A DNA stretch of 32,770 bases from Candidatus Methanoperedens sp. (GCA_026552855.1 JAPMTX010000165.1:1-32770), one strand, 5' to 3'; positions 1 through 9,709 are shown, counted from the first letter of the stretch. Made by a program: numbers and translations. Notes: a model not told the origin generated them from the letters alone.

Positions 1-3000
1 CAGTTGGGGCAAGGCAGAACACTTCTCGACAACTTCCGCATACGCCGTCCCGATGTGCCGGGTCTCCAGCTGTCCTGCAAGAATACGAACGTTGAGGTGC
101 CTCATATCGACCTTGTGAACGAGCTTCTTGCCGATCTTGTCGGATACATCCTTGGGTATTTGTTTATCTGGAATAAAGTTGAAGATACTGAAAATAATCC
201 TGGGAATGAAAAATATAAACTTATAAATTATCTTAAACAAAAATTTGGACTTGAATGGTTAGATCCTGTTCAGGTAATAATCAGAGAAATTGATGATTAT
301 ACCATAAAGGTCAAAGGTTCCTTCCAATGGCCTCCTTTTTCCCAGAACTATATTTTGATCAAGCTTAACAATAGAAAAACCAATGCACACCTGATAATAT
401 CTAATGATACGAGAACTGACGATTTCATTGTGAAGACGGAAAGTGGAAAACTGATTGTATACCCTGGAGGGAGTCAGTCCAGTACCTACATGCCTCGTTC
501 CACAACTGGCACATCCGAAGAGCGCCGTGCATGGGCTGAGCACGAACCGCCTGAAACGGTCTTGGCCGAGCTTGCAACGGTTGCTCGACCGTGGACATTG
601 CCTTATAACTATGAGCAAGATCGCGCAGATCATGCCCGTGAGGTGCTTCCTGTTGAGGAGAATGCGGTGATTGAGGCGGTGTGGGGATTTGAGACACTGG
701 CGGCAGCACAGGGGCAAGATTCATCCAACATGTATCCCCGGTCGCTTGCATGGCATGTTCTCCATCTTACAAAAGCCGAGATTGATTTGCTCAGCGCAAT
801 TGCGGCCAATTCGTGGAAGTCGCGGACCGTTGAAGCCCTGGAAAGAACCTGGGGTAACGAAGTCGTTTCCGCACTCATTTCAAAGAAGTCGCCGACCGTT
901 GCAGCCCTGGAACGAGCAGGGAGCTTCGACTTCCCTGCTCTTGAAGACGCACTCGAGACAAGATTTGTTCGCACGGCTTTGGGAAGTGCGTTTTTATTTA
1001 GCTGGGATAAAATTCCGGGAATTCATAACGGAAGACTCATAGAATTTCTAAAACAGAAATTTGGTATTGATTGGGTAAAAACTGCAAAAATTGAAAAAAA
1101 TGAAAACGGTATGACCATCAAAGTATCTACCGAAAAAAATTATCTTTCGTTAAAAATTAAAGATAATCAAACAGTAGTATTTGTACAAACAGATAACGGT
1201 AGAGCTTGTACTTTGAAAGTTCTGAGAGAAAATGGTGAACCAAACATATATAAGGATTTGTTCAAACCGTTTAATACCTGTGATCCAGAGAAACTGCTTC
1301 TGGAGGCACCATTTGAAGAGATGCCAGCAATTCTTAATCGTCTATATTACTTTGAGCGAGTGCGCCGTAAGATCGACTGGACAGCCAATCAACTGGATAA
1401 TGCTCTCTCTGAAATGGAACAAGAAAAAACAGTGAACAAAGATAATCTTCTCAATATCGGTTTGCTGCATTACCTCCAGCAGAGGCTCCAGGTGGGACCG
1501 GATGCCGTGCTCTGCCTGTTCCGGAATCCCTCTTCTTTGCGCCCCTTCACATTGCGGCAAGAGAAGAGCGTTCTTTCACCTTTCGAACGGCTCTTTGGAA
1601 TTGAACCAGTTAATCTGCCAGCATTGACTGGCGATGATGCAGCGGACGCGAACGCTGCGGATGTAGTGGTTGCAAATATCGCGACACGCGTGGGTGTTGG
1701 TTCGGACGAAGTCCGGTTTGTTCTCTCAAAGGGCTACGCGGGAATCGGTGTTAAGCCCTTTACAGACCCGCTGGACATCTTAAGAGCAAGTGATCCTCTG
1801 GATGCTTGGCGGGCGGCTGTAGCCGGTGTTTTCAGGATCGCGACCTTCGCGGAAGCACTTGGTTTGTCCATTACCGATTTCATCGCCCTAGTTGAACTCT
1901 CGAATGCGAATCCATTGCTGCGACCGGGTGTGGAGTGCAACATGTTCCAGCAGCTTATCAATGCGGTAAGCTTTGTCAATCTGGCTCACGATACAAGCAA
2001 CTGGCCGCTTTCGGTATCTGAGGTTCTTTATCTAACCACAACTGATGATTTCGCCTCGCGTATGTATGCGCCGGATGCGATCAAGGCCGGGAATCTATTT
2101 AAGAAGCTTCAAGCCGAAGTATCGCGCGTGGCAGAATCTTTTGAAATTGCCGGGGCGGCAGTTACGAAGGTACAACAGGTTTTATCTGAGCTTCTCGGCG
2201 AGGCATCGCCTCAGAGATTCGATGGGCAGTCAGTGCCTGAGAAAGCGATCGATCGTATTCAGCGAATGATCGAGTGGAGTTCAGTATTTCCCGGATTCAA
2301 AGCGCAAGTCATTGCCAGTTTACCGGCAAGTGCTGTGCTAGAGAATGAAGTCCTGGATCCGGATAAGGCAGAGCTCGCAGAAGCAGCTCTTACATGGTTA
2401 GATGTTCTGGATATTACAAATAGAGTGTCAGTTTTACCAGAACTATTCCGCAGACATCTCGCCCAGGTAATCGGCACTACAGGCATAGATGAGACGGGCA
2501 ACGAGTACCAGAATGTGCTTATGGCACTTCGGGACGAGACCGAAGCCATGGTTCGCGATCCGGGGCTTGCCGGTGTCGGCCACCTTTCCAATGTGATAAA
2601 GCCTCTGCTTACGCTGATGGGTATCCCCGATAATGAACTTGAAGCTAAAGCAAAAACGCTTGCAAGCGCTGTTCTGTATGCAGCGGCCCAAACAGTATCC
2701 TCTCGCATGGAACCTTTCCGAATACGTGCGACGCAACGCTGGCTACCTGCCCTTACAGCTGCTGTGCAAAGAGGCAAAATAGACACAATCGTTATCGAGT
2801 TGCTTGCCACTGCGTTTTCATTAGACGCTGCAGAGGCGCGGCGCCATCTTACTCAACTCCTGCGTGATCCCGCCCATGATCAGGCCCTGCTTCGCGCTTT
2901 TGTCTCACGAGACGGCTCAACGGAACAAGTGGATGCATCCCTGGTGCAGGCCTCTTATGTCAATTTGGAGGAACCGTCCGGTTCTTCTTCGGTAGGTGGT

Positions 3001-6000
3001 GCGGCAACTGCGACGACTGCACCATCGAAAGTTCATCTTGCGGTGAACAGGATTGAACCCAGCCTCCAACTGGATTGGGCTGCTTCTCCCCCTCCAGCGG
3101 GCATCAATACAGAGCGGTTCCAGGTAACGCTATCAGCGTCTGTAGCAACCGCAGCCTTGAAAACAGCATCCGGTATTCGACGCCTTGTCGTTGAATCTAC
3201 GGGGCATGTCACCATGTCCTTACTTGCAGGTACGCATGAATCCCAGGTGCTCGAGTTGATTGCATCCGATCGTTTGCAGCGGCAAGAGTGGGACAAGGCT
3301 AAAGTTGCGGCGTTCTTTGCAGCATCTACCCCTGATTCGGATACTGAAGTCCGGATAGTATTTACATTCGCGACTGTGCCCGGGGCTGCCCTTGAAGCAG
3401 CAGCGACCGCCAAAGCACCGCAGGTATTGCGTGTGCTGGTTGAAGCCGAAGACAAAGAGCTTGTTCCGCTCTCAACGGGTATGCTTGCGCAGGCGCTCAT
3501 TCATCTTGACAAAGCAGCGCGCCTGGTTCGAGTTTTGTCTCTGCCCCCGACCACCTGGTCGATGCTTGCGAGCCTTCCTGGCGATCGCCGCATCGACTTG
3601 AATGACCTGCGGATAACGGTCTGGCAAAAAGTGGTTTCGATCAGGCAGATCTTAAAACGTCACAACGATGAAGCGGACGTATCTGCACTGCATAGCATCG
3701 TGACTGCAAGCCCGGTTTCGATTGACGTGCTTGCGCGTGCTCTTGGGCTGACACGGACCGAACTCCAGGATCTGCTGAAGCTTCTGGAAATTTCCCCTGA
3801 ACCTGATGGAAAGACCGTATCTGTCACTTCGGATTGGCGCACCCTTGACGCCGCGCTCAGGCTTTCGGATCTTGCGCGTGGTGCCTGTCTTCCCCTTGCT
3901 GCGATCACAGGTTGGATAACGGCTCCTGCCCGCAACTCCTACCAGTGGGCGCTTGGCGCCCTGCGAGCACTGCGCCCCAGGGAGGAATGGCTGAAAGTCC
4001 TGCAGTATATTCACGACCCGGTGCGGGAGCACCTGCGGGACGCCCTTGTCGCGTGGCTTGTCACGCACCACCGCTACGGCAGCGAACCGTTCAAAGACGC
4101 GGAATCGATCAGCGCCCACCTGCTCACCGATGTCCAGATGTCCTCGTGTCTGGCATCGTCGCGGGTGCAGTTCGGGTATGCGGCTGTCCAGCGCTACATC
4201 GATGCCATCAGGCTGGGGTTCGAGCAGGGACCTGAAGACGCCGAGTCGCAGGAACGATTCGAGCGTGAGTGGAATTGGCGGCGCTTCTACAGGCTCTGGG
4301 AGGCAAACCGGCGCGTATTTACTTACCCTGAAAACTGGCTTGAGCCGGATATGAGACCTGACAAGACACCATTCTTCCAGGAACTGGAAGACCAGTTGAT
4401 GGAAGGACCGCTGACGACACTGTCTGCGGAAAACGCCCTGGCGAATTATCTGGGGAAACTCGTGGATGTGGCGCGACCTGAGATCGTGGGCATCATCCAT
4501 GAAAGTGAATTGCCCGATGAACACTCGCCGATAGGTTTCCGTGATCCAGATCTCCAAGGAACCCATGTTTTCGGGCGCAGCCGCAGCCAGCCCCATCAGT
4601 TATACTATCGAAGACGCCTGCCTTTCCCTGACCACAGGTGGACCCCCTGGGAGCGGATCGATGCAGAGCTGCCTGGTACGCATTTTGTTCCAGTGATTGC
4701 CTTTCAGCGACTTTACTTAATCTGTGCTGAATTCGGCCTTGGTAAGAAAATTCCAGACCCATGTGATCAGCAAATCGATGCAACATCGCTTACCAAATCA
4801 AAGATATTGAGGAAAAATGCAAATGTCATACTTTCCTGGGTCGAAAGAAGACATGGTATGTGGTCAGCATTGCACCGGAGTGAGCCCATCGAGATTGACA
4901 TGTCTCACATTAAATATGATGATCCATTGGACAATGATGGATGGCCGGACTTTCCCGTAAACAGTTTTCCTGATGTTGAGATCAAAGGCGAAAATATCAA
5001 ATATATCAATGTTAGTGTCAAGACGGATAGGGACGGCATAGATGCGAATGGTTATTCAAAATTAAGTGTAGTGTTGAAACTTAAATCAGGGAAAGAGATT
5101 CTAAATGACGATCTTTACAAAGGCTATCCGGATGAAACGCGGGGTGTGCTCCCGTATACAGTAATTTCCAAGCAATTTAACCTTAATGAGGAGGTTAAGC
5201 CTTCGGAAATAAAGAGTTTGGTCATAAAATATAAAGGCCATCCGCATAATGGTGGAACCTACTATGGCGATCACTGTATCCTAAATAAAATTGAATATTC
5301 TTTATTAACAACCAGCGGGAGTCATTATCATTCTCAATCTTTAGAAGGCTACTTAGAATTCCCATGGATGGGCAAAGATTATGACTGGTCGTTAGACGTG
5401 CCTCCAGAGGCTTCCAGCTGGGTTCGTTGCTATGATCCCGGCATTCGCGAGTATTTTGAGCCCTCTTCAGAAGGTTGGGTATCGCCTCCCTCCGAGGCAT
5501 ACGCGATACATGCAGTCCCTCCAAACACTTTTAATGGTGGACCTCTGAAGCTCAATCTCTTTATTAACGATGGCTTAATGGTTCGGATGCCGTATTCACG
5601 AAACTTTACGTTCAAAGGTTTTCTAGATGAAAAACGAAAAAATGCAGTGAAAGGAATATGGAAAGATAATACTCAAGTAGCCGGATTACAGCGATGTATA
5701 TTGCGAACTGTCTATGGCGATTGGCTTCAAACTATTGAACTTTTCTCCGATGATACAGTCCATACTCCATCAAATTATAGCTCTATAGATAGCAAACCCC
5801 GGCGAGGCAAATATCATGACAATAGCACAATAGCCTGGAAACAGATTTTTCGAAGTGTAGAGAAATCACCAACGAGCTCAAGACTGTTTATTACGGGAAA
5901 TACCGATGCGCTAGTACTCACGCGTCCATATCATGTCTTGGTTGAGAATAAAGGGCTCATCACAAATGCCACTGCACCCAAAATCCTGGATGAAATATCT

Positions 6001-9000
6001 GAAGTGAATGACGGACGCACCTTCTACATCGAGTTAGTCACAGCAGCATCCGTCACACTGAATACGAACGCTGATCAGAAAGGGTCTGTTTGGGCATTTC
6101 ACGTTTTTTGGCACCCACAGGCAGTTGGTTTTTTGCGTCTCCTTCAGGCATACGGGGTGCCTCAGCTTCTCACTTTCCAAGCACAGAAACTGACCCACCC
6201 AGCGCTGGGTAATGAGAGCTGTCAAAAGAACTTCTTCGAAAATTACCACCCTACTCTTGGTGTCTTCTCTCAATATCCAGTAGCCGATGTTGACTTCACA
6301 CCAAAAGGTGCCTATTCGGACTACAACTGGGAAATTTTCTTCCATGCGCCTCTTTTGATCGCTTCGCGACTTAGCGAAGCAGGACAGTTCGATGAAGCAG
6401 ACCGGTGGTTCAAACTCCTCTTTGATCCGGCAAGAGGCCGGTTGAATGCAAATCCTCTGGAATCCTTCCAGACGCGACCCCTGCGGGAAGCGATCACTCA
6501 GCGCCTCGAGGACATGCTTCATCTGCTTAACGATCAAGAAGTTAAAGCAGATTTCAAAGAACAGGTCGATCGTCTCAACAGATACCCGTATCACCCCCAC
6601 CTCATCGCGCGCAGCCGTCTGTCAGCCTACCAGAAGACCCTGGTGATGAAGTACCTCGACCACCTTATAGCATGGGGCGACGAACTCTTCCGCCGCGCCT
6701 ATGCGACTGATAACAGGACAGAACTGGAGAATGCCGGATCACGCTACGACCTTGTTGCCAGGCTGCTCGGAAAGCGTCCCGAGGTTTTACCGACCGGGTT
6801 CCAGGATTCGACCATGAGCTTTGACGGACTCTGGAAAAACAAGGATGAGCTGTATCTGTGGGATCCGCTGGTCAAGATTGAGGATCACATGCTCGACACG
6901 TGGGATCCGCTGGTCAAGATTGAGGATCACATGCTCGACACGTGGGATCCGCTGACGCTTAAGGTTTTAGTTCACCTGCAAGATATTGGTGATCTGACGT
7001 TCCATGAGAATGAGTTTGCTGGAACAAAAGGGGAGGGCAGACGGCTGGAAGGGTTCCAGATTGATTTTAATCCCCCGATACCCAATCTGGGAATGCGTTA
7101 CATGGCGCACTTGCAGGATTTGGGAAATGTTCCATATGTCAACGCTGGTCAATTTATAGGCACGCGCAGGGAAGGCCGACGGCTTGAGGGTTTCTCCATT
7201 GAACTTACAGGGTTGGAAGCTGATAATTACGAAGTTATATATATGGCACATCTTCAAGGTTCAGGCGACACTGAATTATGTCGAGCCGGTCAATTCTGCG
7301 GAACGCGTGGCAAGGGGATCAGTGTCGAAGGCATTATGGTGCGCATTATAAAGAAAAAGACACCTCAATTTAGCAGTGTTATTTCAGGGACGGATGGCAG
7401 ACCAGCTGTCCCGAATGACGGTGAAGGGATCCCTGAATACCTGTATTTCTGCGTTCCTCACAACGATGAGCTGCTGAAGTACTGGGATACATTGGCGGAC
7501 CGCCTCACCAAGATGAGAACGTGCCGCGACATCGAAGGCGTGCGAAGGACGCTCTCCCTGTACGGCAGGCGCATCGATCCCGGTCTCCTTGTCCGGGCGA
7601 CCGCCATGGGGCTTGATATCGACGTCCTGCTCGGCTACCTGTCCGCTCCCCTGCCGCGGTTCCGCTTCAACGTGCTTCTCCAGCGCGCCCGGGGCGCATG
7701 CGATCGCGCCCAAGCGTTCGGTCAGGCTCTGCTTTCGGCGATCGAGAAGCGCGAGGCTGAGGAACTGGCAAAGCTGCGGTCAGCACACGAAGTCACCCTT
7801 CTTCGCGCGGCAAAGCGGGTGCGCGACGAGCAGGTAAGCGAGGCTGAAGAATCTCTCGAATCTCTCAGGAAATCCCGCGAGAGCGCGGAGGCGCGCCATC
7901 GGTTCTATTCCACGCGAGAACGGGTCAGCCCGCAGGAGACCGCTGAAAGCAAAGCACTTGAGGAGGCGTCCAAAAAAGAGCAGCTGGCAGCCGGGGCGTC
8001 TGCTTCGGCAGCAGATTTGGCATTTATTCCAGGCTTTCCAGTTTCGCTTAATGCCACTGCGTCTGCATGGCAAGGCAGCAGCACAGGATACGAGGCTAGA
8101 CTATCGGCCAGCGGAGGTAATAGCTACGATTTCGGTGGCGAATTCCTCAGCAAAATTGCAGAGCGCCAGGCACTTGGTCACCGGCATACCGCTGAGCGTA
8201 GCCGGACCGAGGCAGCCCGGATCGGTCGCGAGGCGCAGCACGACCGCCGCTGGGACGACTGGCAGTTGCAGAAAGAACTGGCGGAAAAGGACATGGAGCA
8301 GATAGACCGTCAGATCGCATCTGCGGAGATCAGGGTGCGCATCGCGGGGATAGAGCAGGAGAACCAGATGCAGCAGATCGACCAGGCTGCCACCATTGAC
8401 GCCTACCTGCGGGACAAGTTCACCAATGCCAGGCTCTACCGGTGGATGGAGTCGCGCATGTCGCGGCTCTACTACCAGCAGTACCGGCTGGCGTATGATC
8501 TCGCCCTGAAGGCGCAGCACGCCCTGAGATATGAGCTCGGACTTGAAGAAGAGTCCCTGCTTCCCGATACCTGGGATCCATCGCACCGCGGCCTGGAAGC
8601 CGCTTCCGACCTCCAGCACGAGCTTGAAAAGCTCGAAACAAGGTATGTGGATTCATGGCGCAGGGAGCATGAGAAGCAGAAGACATTCTCCCTTGCTGAC
8701 CGCCGCCCGCTCGATTTCCTGGAACTGCGCCAGAGAGGAACCTGCGTTATCCGGATACTGGAACACGAACTTGACGAGGACGAGCCCGGGGATTATTTCA
8801 GGCGTATCAAGCAGGTCTCGGTGAGCATCCCGTGCGTTGTGGGGCCTGACGTATCCGTAAATGCGCGCCTGACGCTGCTTCGCAGCGAGGTCAGGATAAA
8901 GCAGTATTTAACAGGTAAATATGCCAGGGATGAAGGTCCTGACGGTGCCAGCGACGAGAGTTTCCGGGACTACTCAGGCGGCGCAGACCACATCGTGACA

Positions 9001-9591
9001 AGCACAGGCGTGAACGATACCGGTCAGTTCGATACCGGGCTCGGAGGCGACCGCCTGCTCCCCTTCGAAGGGGCTGGGGTGATCAGCACCTGGCAGATCG
9101 ACCTGCCCGTGGAGACCAACCATTTCGACCGCGCAAGCCTCGCAGACGTGAAGCTTCGCATCCTGTACACTGCCCGCGACGGCGGTGATGCAGCTCGAAA
9201 AGCTGCGCTTGAGGAAAGGAAAAAATACCTGAAAAACGCAGGGCGTGAAGTTCTGCTCCCTCTGGCATCCAGCTTCAGCAGCGCATGGATCGGTTTCACA
9301 GCCGAGAACACCACACCCCGGGATCGGGAACTCAAACTCGAGATCCGTGCAGAACATCTCCCCTTTGCACTTCGGAGCTTCAGGCTGGCGGGAGTGGATC
9401 TTTATTTTGAGGCGGATGATAAACCGACTCTCACAGATGGCACTGGTTTACAGCTCGATCTTAATGGTCTCTACAGATTCACACCAAAGGGACCGGTAGA
9501 ACTTGGCACACCTTTCGGTCTGACCTTAAAATCTAATAGCGCTGTTCCCAGAAAAGGATGGGCTGTGCTCCTCATGAAGATGACCTCGTAG
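1..9591 (+). CDS. TcA-type subunit of a Tc (ABC) toxin complex, 5' end outside window
   Basis: The reading frame is open to the left edge, so the start lies upstream; about 3,195 residues are visible. Numbering from the codon at nt 4, the layout follows TcA proteins. A helical N-terminal shell covers about 160-1330, interrupted by inserts. An ABC-toxin N region (about 1330-1480) contains MSSCLASSRV and the segment WEANRRVFTYPENW. A neuraminidase-like region starts near 1480 (GTHVFGRSRSQPH, WTPWERID). The conserved stretch NWEIFFHAPLLIA is near 2110. A long charged coiled-coil, the pore-forming channel in the family, spans about 2460-2870. The C-terminal TcB-binding domain (2900 to end) contains LPFEGAGVISTWQIDLP and ARDGG. 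In known complexes TcA pentamers bind a cell surface and inject a toxin delivered by TcB-TcC. Neither partner is downstream; upstream is unseen. GC content is higher than in most neighbours except within inserts, suggesting acquisition from bacteria. Whether it acts as a toxin here is inference. Confidence 0.9.
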   Translation, partial: QLGQGRTLLDNFRIRRPDVPGLQLSCKNTNVEVPHIDLVNELLADLVGYILGYLFIWNKVEDTENNPGNEKYKLINYLKQKFGLEWLDPVQVIIREIDDYTIKVKGSFQWPPFSQNYILIKLNNRKTNAHLIISNDTRTDDFIVKTESGKLIVYPGGSQSSTYMPRSTTGTSEERRAWAEHEPPETVLAELATVARPWTLPYNYEQDRADHAREVLPVEENAVIEAVWGFETLAAAQGQDSSNMYPRSLAWHVLHLTKAEIDLLSAIAANSWKSRTVEALERTWGNEVVSALISKKSPTVAALERAGSFDFPALEDALETRFVRTALGSAFLFSWDKIPGIHNGRLIEFLKQKFGIDWVKTAKIEKNENGMTIKVSTEKNYLSLKIKDNQTVVFVQTDNGRACTLKVLRENGEPNIYKDLFKPFNTCDPEKLLLEAPFEEMPAILNRLYYFERVRRKIDWTANQLDNALSEMEQEKTVNKDNLLNIGLLHYLQQRLQVGPDAVLCLFRNPSSLRPFTLRQEKSVLSPFERLFGIEPVNLPALTGDDAADANAADVVVANIATRVGVGSDEVRFVLSKGYAGIGVKPFTDPLDILRASDPLDAWRAAVAGVFRIATFAEALGLSITDFIALVELSNANPLLRPGVECNMFQQLINAVSFVNLAHDTSNWPLSVSEVLYLTTTDDFASRMYAPDAIKAGNLFKKLQAEVSRVAESFEIAGAAVTKVQQVLSELLGEASPQRFDGQSVPEKAIDRIQRMIEWSSVFPGFKAQVIASLPASAVLENEVLDPDKAELAEAALTWLDVLDITNRVSVLPELFRRHLAQVIGTTGIDETGNEYQNVLMALRDETEAMVRDPGLAGVGHLSNVIKPLLTLMGIPDNELEAKAKTLASAVLYAAAQTVSSRMEPFRIRATQRWLPALTAAVQRGKIDTIVIELLATAFSLDAAEARRHLTQLLRDPAHDQALLRAFVSRDGSTEQVDASLVQASYVNLEEPSGSSSVGGAATATTAPSKVHLAVNRIEPSLQLDWAASPPPAGINTERFQVTLSASVATAALKTASGIRRLVVESTGHVTMSLLAGTHESQVLELIASDRLQRQEWDKAKVAAFFAASTPDSDTEVRIVFTFATVPGAALEAAATAKAPQVLRVLVEAEDKELVPLSTGMLAQALIHLDKAARLVRVLSLPPTTWSMLASLPGDRRIDLNDLRITVWQKVVSIRQILKRHNDEADVSALHSIVTASPVSIDVLARALGLTRTELQDLLKLLEISPEPDGKTVSVTSDWRTLDAALRLSDLARGACLPLAAITGWITAPARNSYQWALGALRALRPREEWLKVLQYIHDPVREHLRDALVAWLVTHHRYGSEPFKDAESISAHLLTDVQMSSCLASSRVQFGYAAVQRYIDAIRLGFEQGPEDAESQERFEREWNWRRFYRLWEANRRVFTYPENWLEPDMRPDKTPFFQELEDQLMEGPLTTLSAENALANYLGKLVDVARPEIVGIIHESELPDEHSPIGFRDPDLQGTHVFGRSRSQPHQLYYRRRLPFPDHRWTPWERIDAELPGTHFVPVIAFQRLYLICAEFGLGKKIPDPCDQQIDATSLTKSKILRKNANVILSWVERRHGMWSALHRSEPIEIDMSHIKYDDPLDNDGWPDFPVNSFPDVEIKGENIKYINVSVKTDRDGIDANGYSKLSVVLKLKSGKEILNDDLYKGYPDETRGVLPYTVISKQFNLNEEVKPSEIKSLVIKYKGHPHNGGTYYGDHCILNKIEYSLLTTSGSHYHSQSLEGYLEFPWMGKDYDWSLDVPPEASSWVRCYDPGIREYFEPSSEGWVSPPSEAYAIHAVPPNTFNGGPLKLNLFINDGLMVRMPYSRNFTFKGFLDEKRKNAVKGIWKDNTQVAGLQRCILRTVYGDWLQTIELFSDDTVHTPSNYSSIDSKPRRGKYHDNSTIAWKQIFRSVEKSPTSSRLFITGNTDALVLTRPYHVLVENKGLITNATAPKILDEISEVNDGRTFYIELVTAASVTLNTNADQKGSVWAFHVFWHPQAVGFLRLLQAYGVPQLLTFQAQKLTHPALGNESCQKNFFENYHPTLGVFSQYPVADVDFTPKGAYSDYNWEIFFHAPLLIASRLSEAGQFDEADRWFKLLFDPARGRLNANPLESFQTRPLREAITQRLEDMLHLLNDQEVKADFKEQVDRLNRYPYHPHLIARSRLSAYQKTLVMKYLDHLIAWGDELFRRAYATDNRTELENAGSRYDLVARLLGKRPEVLPTGFQDSTMSFDGLWKNKDELYLWDPLVKIEDHMLDTWDPLVKIEDHMLDTWDPLTLKVLVHLQDIGDLTFHENEFAGTKGEGRRLEGFQIDFNPPIPNLGMRYMAHLQDLGNVPYVNAGQFIGTRREGRRLEGFSIELTGLEADNYEVIYMAHLQGSGDTELCRAGQFCGTRGKGISVEGIMVRIIKKKTPQFSSVISGTDGRPAVPNDGEGIPEYLYFCVPHNDELLKYWDTLADRLTKMRTCRDIEGVRRTLSLYGRRIDPGLLVRATAMGLDIDVLLGYLSAPLPRFRFNVLLQRARGACDRAQAFGQALLSAIEKREAEELAKLRSAHEVTLLRAAKRVRDEQVSEAEESLESLRKSRESAEARHRFYSTRERVSPQETAESKALEEASKKEQLAAGASASAADLAFIPGFPVSLNATASAWQGSSTGYEARLSASGGNSYDFGGEFLSKIAERQALGHRHTAERSRTEAARIGREAQHDRRWDDWQLQKELAEKDMEQIDRQIASAEIRVRIAGIEQENQMQQIDQAATIDAYLRDKFTNARLYRWMESRMSRLYYQQYRLAYDLALKAQHALRYELGLEEESLLPDTWDPSHRGLEAASDLQHELEKLETRYVDSWRREHEKQKTFSLADRRPLDFLELRQRGTCVIRILEHELDEDEPGDYFRRIKQVSVSIPCVVGPDVSVNARLTLLRSEVRIKQYLTGKYARDEGPDGASDESFRDYSGGADHIVTSTGVNDTGQFDTGLGGDRLLPFEGAGVISTWQIDLPVETNHFDRASLADVKLRILYTARDGGDAARKAALEERKKYLKNAGREVLLPLASSFSSAWIGFTAENTTPRDRELKLEIRAEHLPFALRSFRLAGVDLYFEADDKPTLTDGTGLQLDLNGLYRFTPKGPVELGTPFGLTLKSNSAVPRKGWAVLLMKMTS
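150..470 (+). other. AT-rich in-frame insert 1 in TcA gene
   Basis: This segment codes for about 105 residues (about 50-155) between a typical TcA start (IDLVNELLADLV) and the resumption at PRSTTGTSEE. It is visibly richer in A+T than the flanks. The peptide has the order FIWNK, KLINYLKQKFGLEW, TIKVKG, YILIKL, SGKLIVY. The same order, with clear similarity, occurs in insert 2 (nt 985-1255), so the two are copies of one domain-sized module. The predicted fold is one helix followed by beta strands. Function is unknown; it may be a binding module or an in-frame mobile insert. Confidence 0.7.
985..1255 (+). other. AT-rich in-frame insert 2 in TcA gene, paralogous to insert 1
   Basis: About 90 residues (328-416) follow ALETRFVRTALG and precede the TcA-like segment starting CDPEKLLLEAPFE. 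The order FLFSWDK, RLIEFLKQKFGIDW, TIKVSTEKNYLSLKI, NGEPNIY parallels insert 1. Both inserts fall where TcA proteins usually have variable loops, and both keep the frame. The segment is strongly A-rich (for example nt 1081-1170) inside an otherwise balanced gene. Confidence 0.7.
4750..5400 (+). other. AT-rich beta-type insert in the neuraminidase-like region of TcA
   Basis: The TcA-like sequence is recognisable up to the segment LYLICAEFGLG and again from about VPPEASSW onward. Between them, roughly 200 residues (about 1583-1800) have lower GC and many alternating hydrophobic and polar residues (for example KINVSVKTDRD-like and KLSVVLKLKSG segments), as in a beta-sandwich. TcA proteins carry receptor-binding domains inserted in this region, so a lineage-specific binding domain is a reasonable inference. 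No specific family is recognised. Confidence 0.5.
6859..6955 (+). repeat. 42-bp in-frame tandem repeat in TcA gene, two exact copies plus a partial third
   Basis: The unit at 6859-6900 is repeated exactly at 6901-6942, and the first 12 bases recur at 6943. Each unit encodes WDPLVKIEDHMLDT, so the protein has the 14-residue unit twice and then WDPL. Exact identity means a recent slippage or recombination event, or an assembly artefact. It lies immediately before the ChW-like repeats. Confidence 0.95.
6958..7350 (+). repeat. Three ChW-like repeats within TcA
   Basis: Three units of about 37 residues begin near nt 6958, 7093 and 7234. They share the pattern hydrophobic-x-HLQ-x-x-G, then G-x-F/E-x-GT-x-x-x-GRRLEGF-x-I (the third is degenerate: GISVEG). 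This spacing matches the clostridial hydrophobic repeat family with conserved W (ChW), although the hallmark tryptophans are absent. In known proteins ChW repeats act in surface attachment. Here they sit between the helical domain and the pore-forming coiled-coil of TcA, an unusual location. The assignment rests on pattern recognition only. Confidence 0.65.
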
Positions 9592-9669
9592 CTCCGGGAA
9601 AACGAACGGAAGTGTGCGGGAAAAAATTGTAAAGAATATTCATTTTTCAGAAAGAGTCTTATGATATTT

Positions 9670-9697
9670 TTGATATTGAAATATCAAATTCTTTTTT
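9670..9697 (+). terminator. Possible terminator of the TcA gene
   Basis: Arms TTGATATT and AATATCAA (9670-9677 and 9680-9687) pair around two bases and are followed by a run of six T. The hairpin is AT-rich and weak. In archaea the T run itself is the more likely signal. Confidence 0.35.
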
Positions 9698-9709
9698 ACA
9701 CTTGAGCGA

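Noticed and set aside
2259-2810. Minus-strand frame of 183 codons
   Set aside because: Ser/Ala/Arg-rich composition typical of a frame antisense to a coding gene.
3652-4596. Long minus-strand open frame (314 codons) within the TcA gene
   Set aside because: It lies antisense to well-conserved TcA domains and has no recognisable motif or SD; a GC-rich shadow frame.
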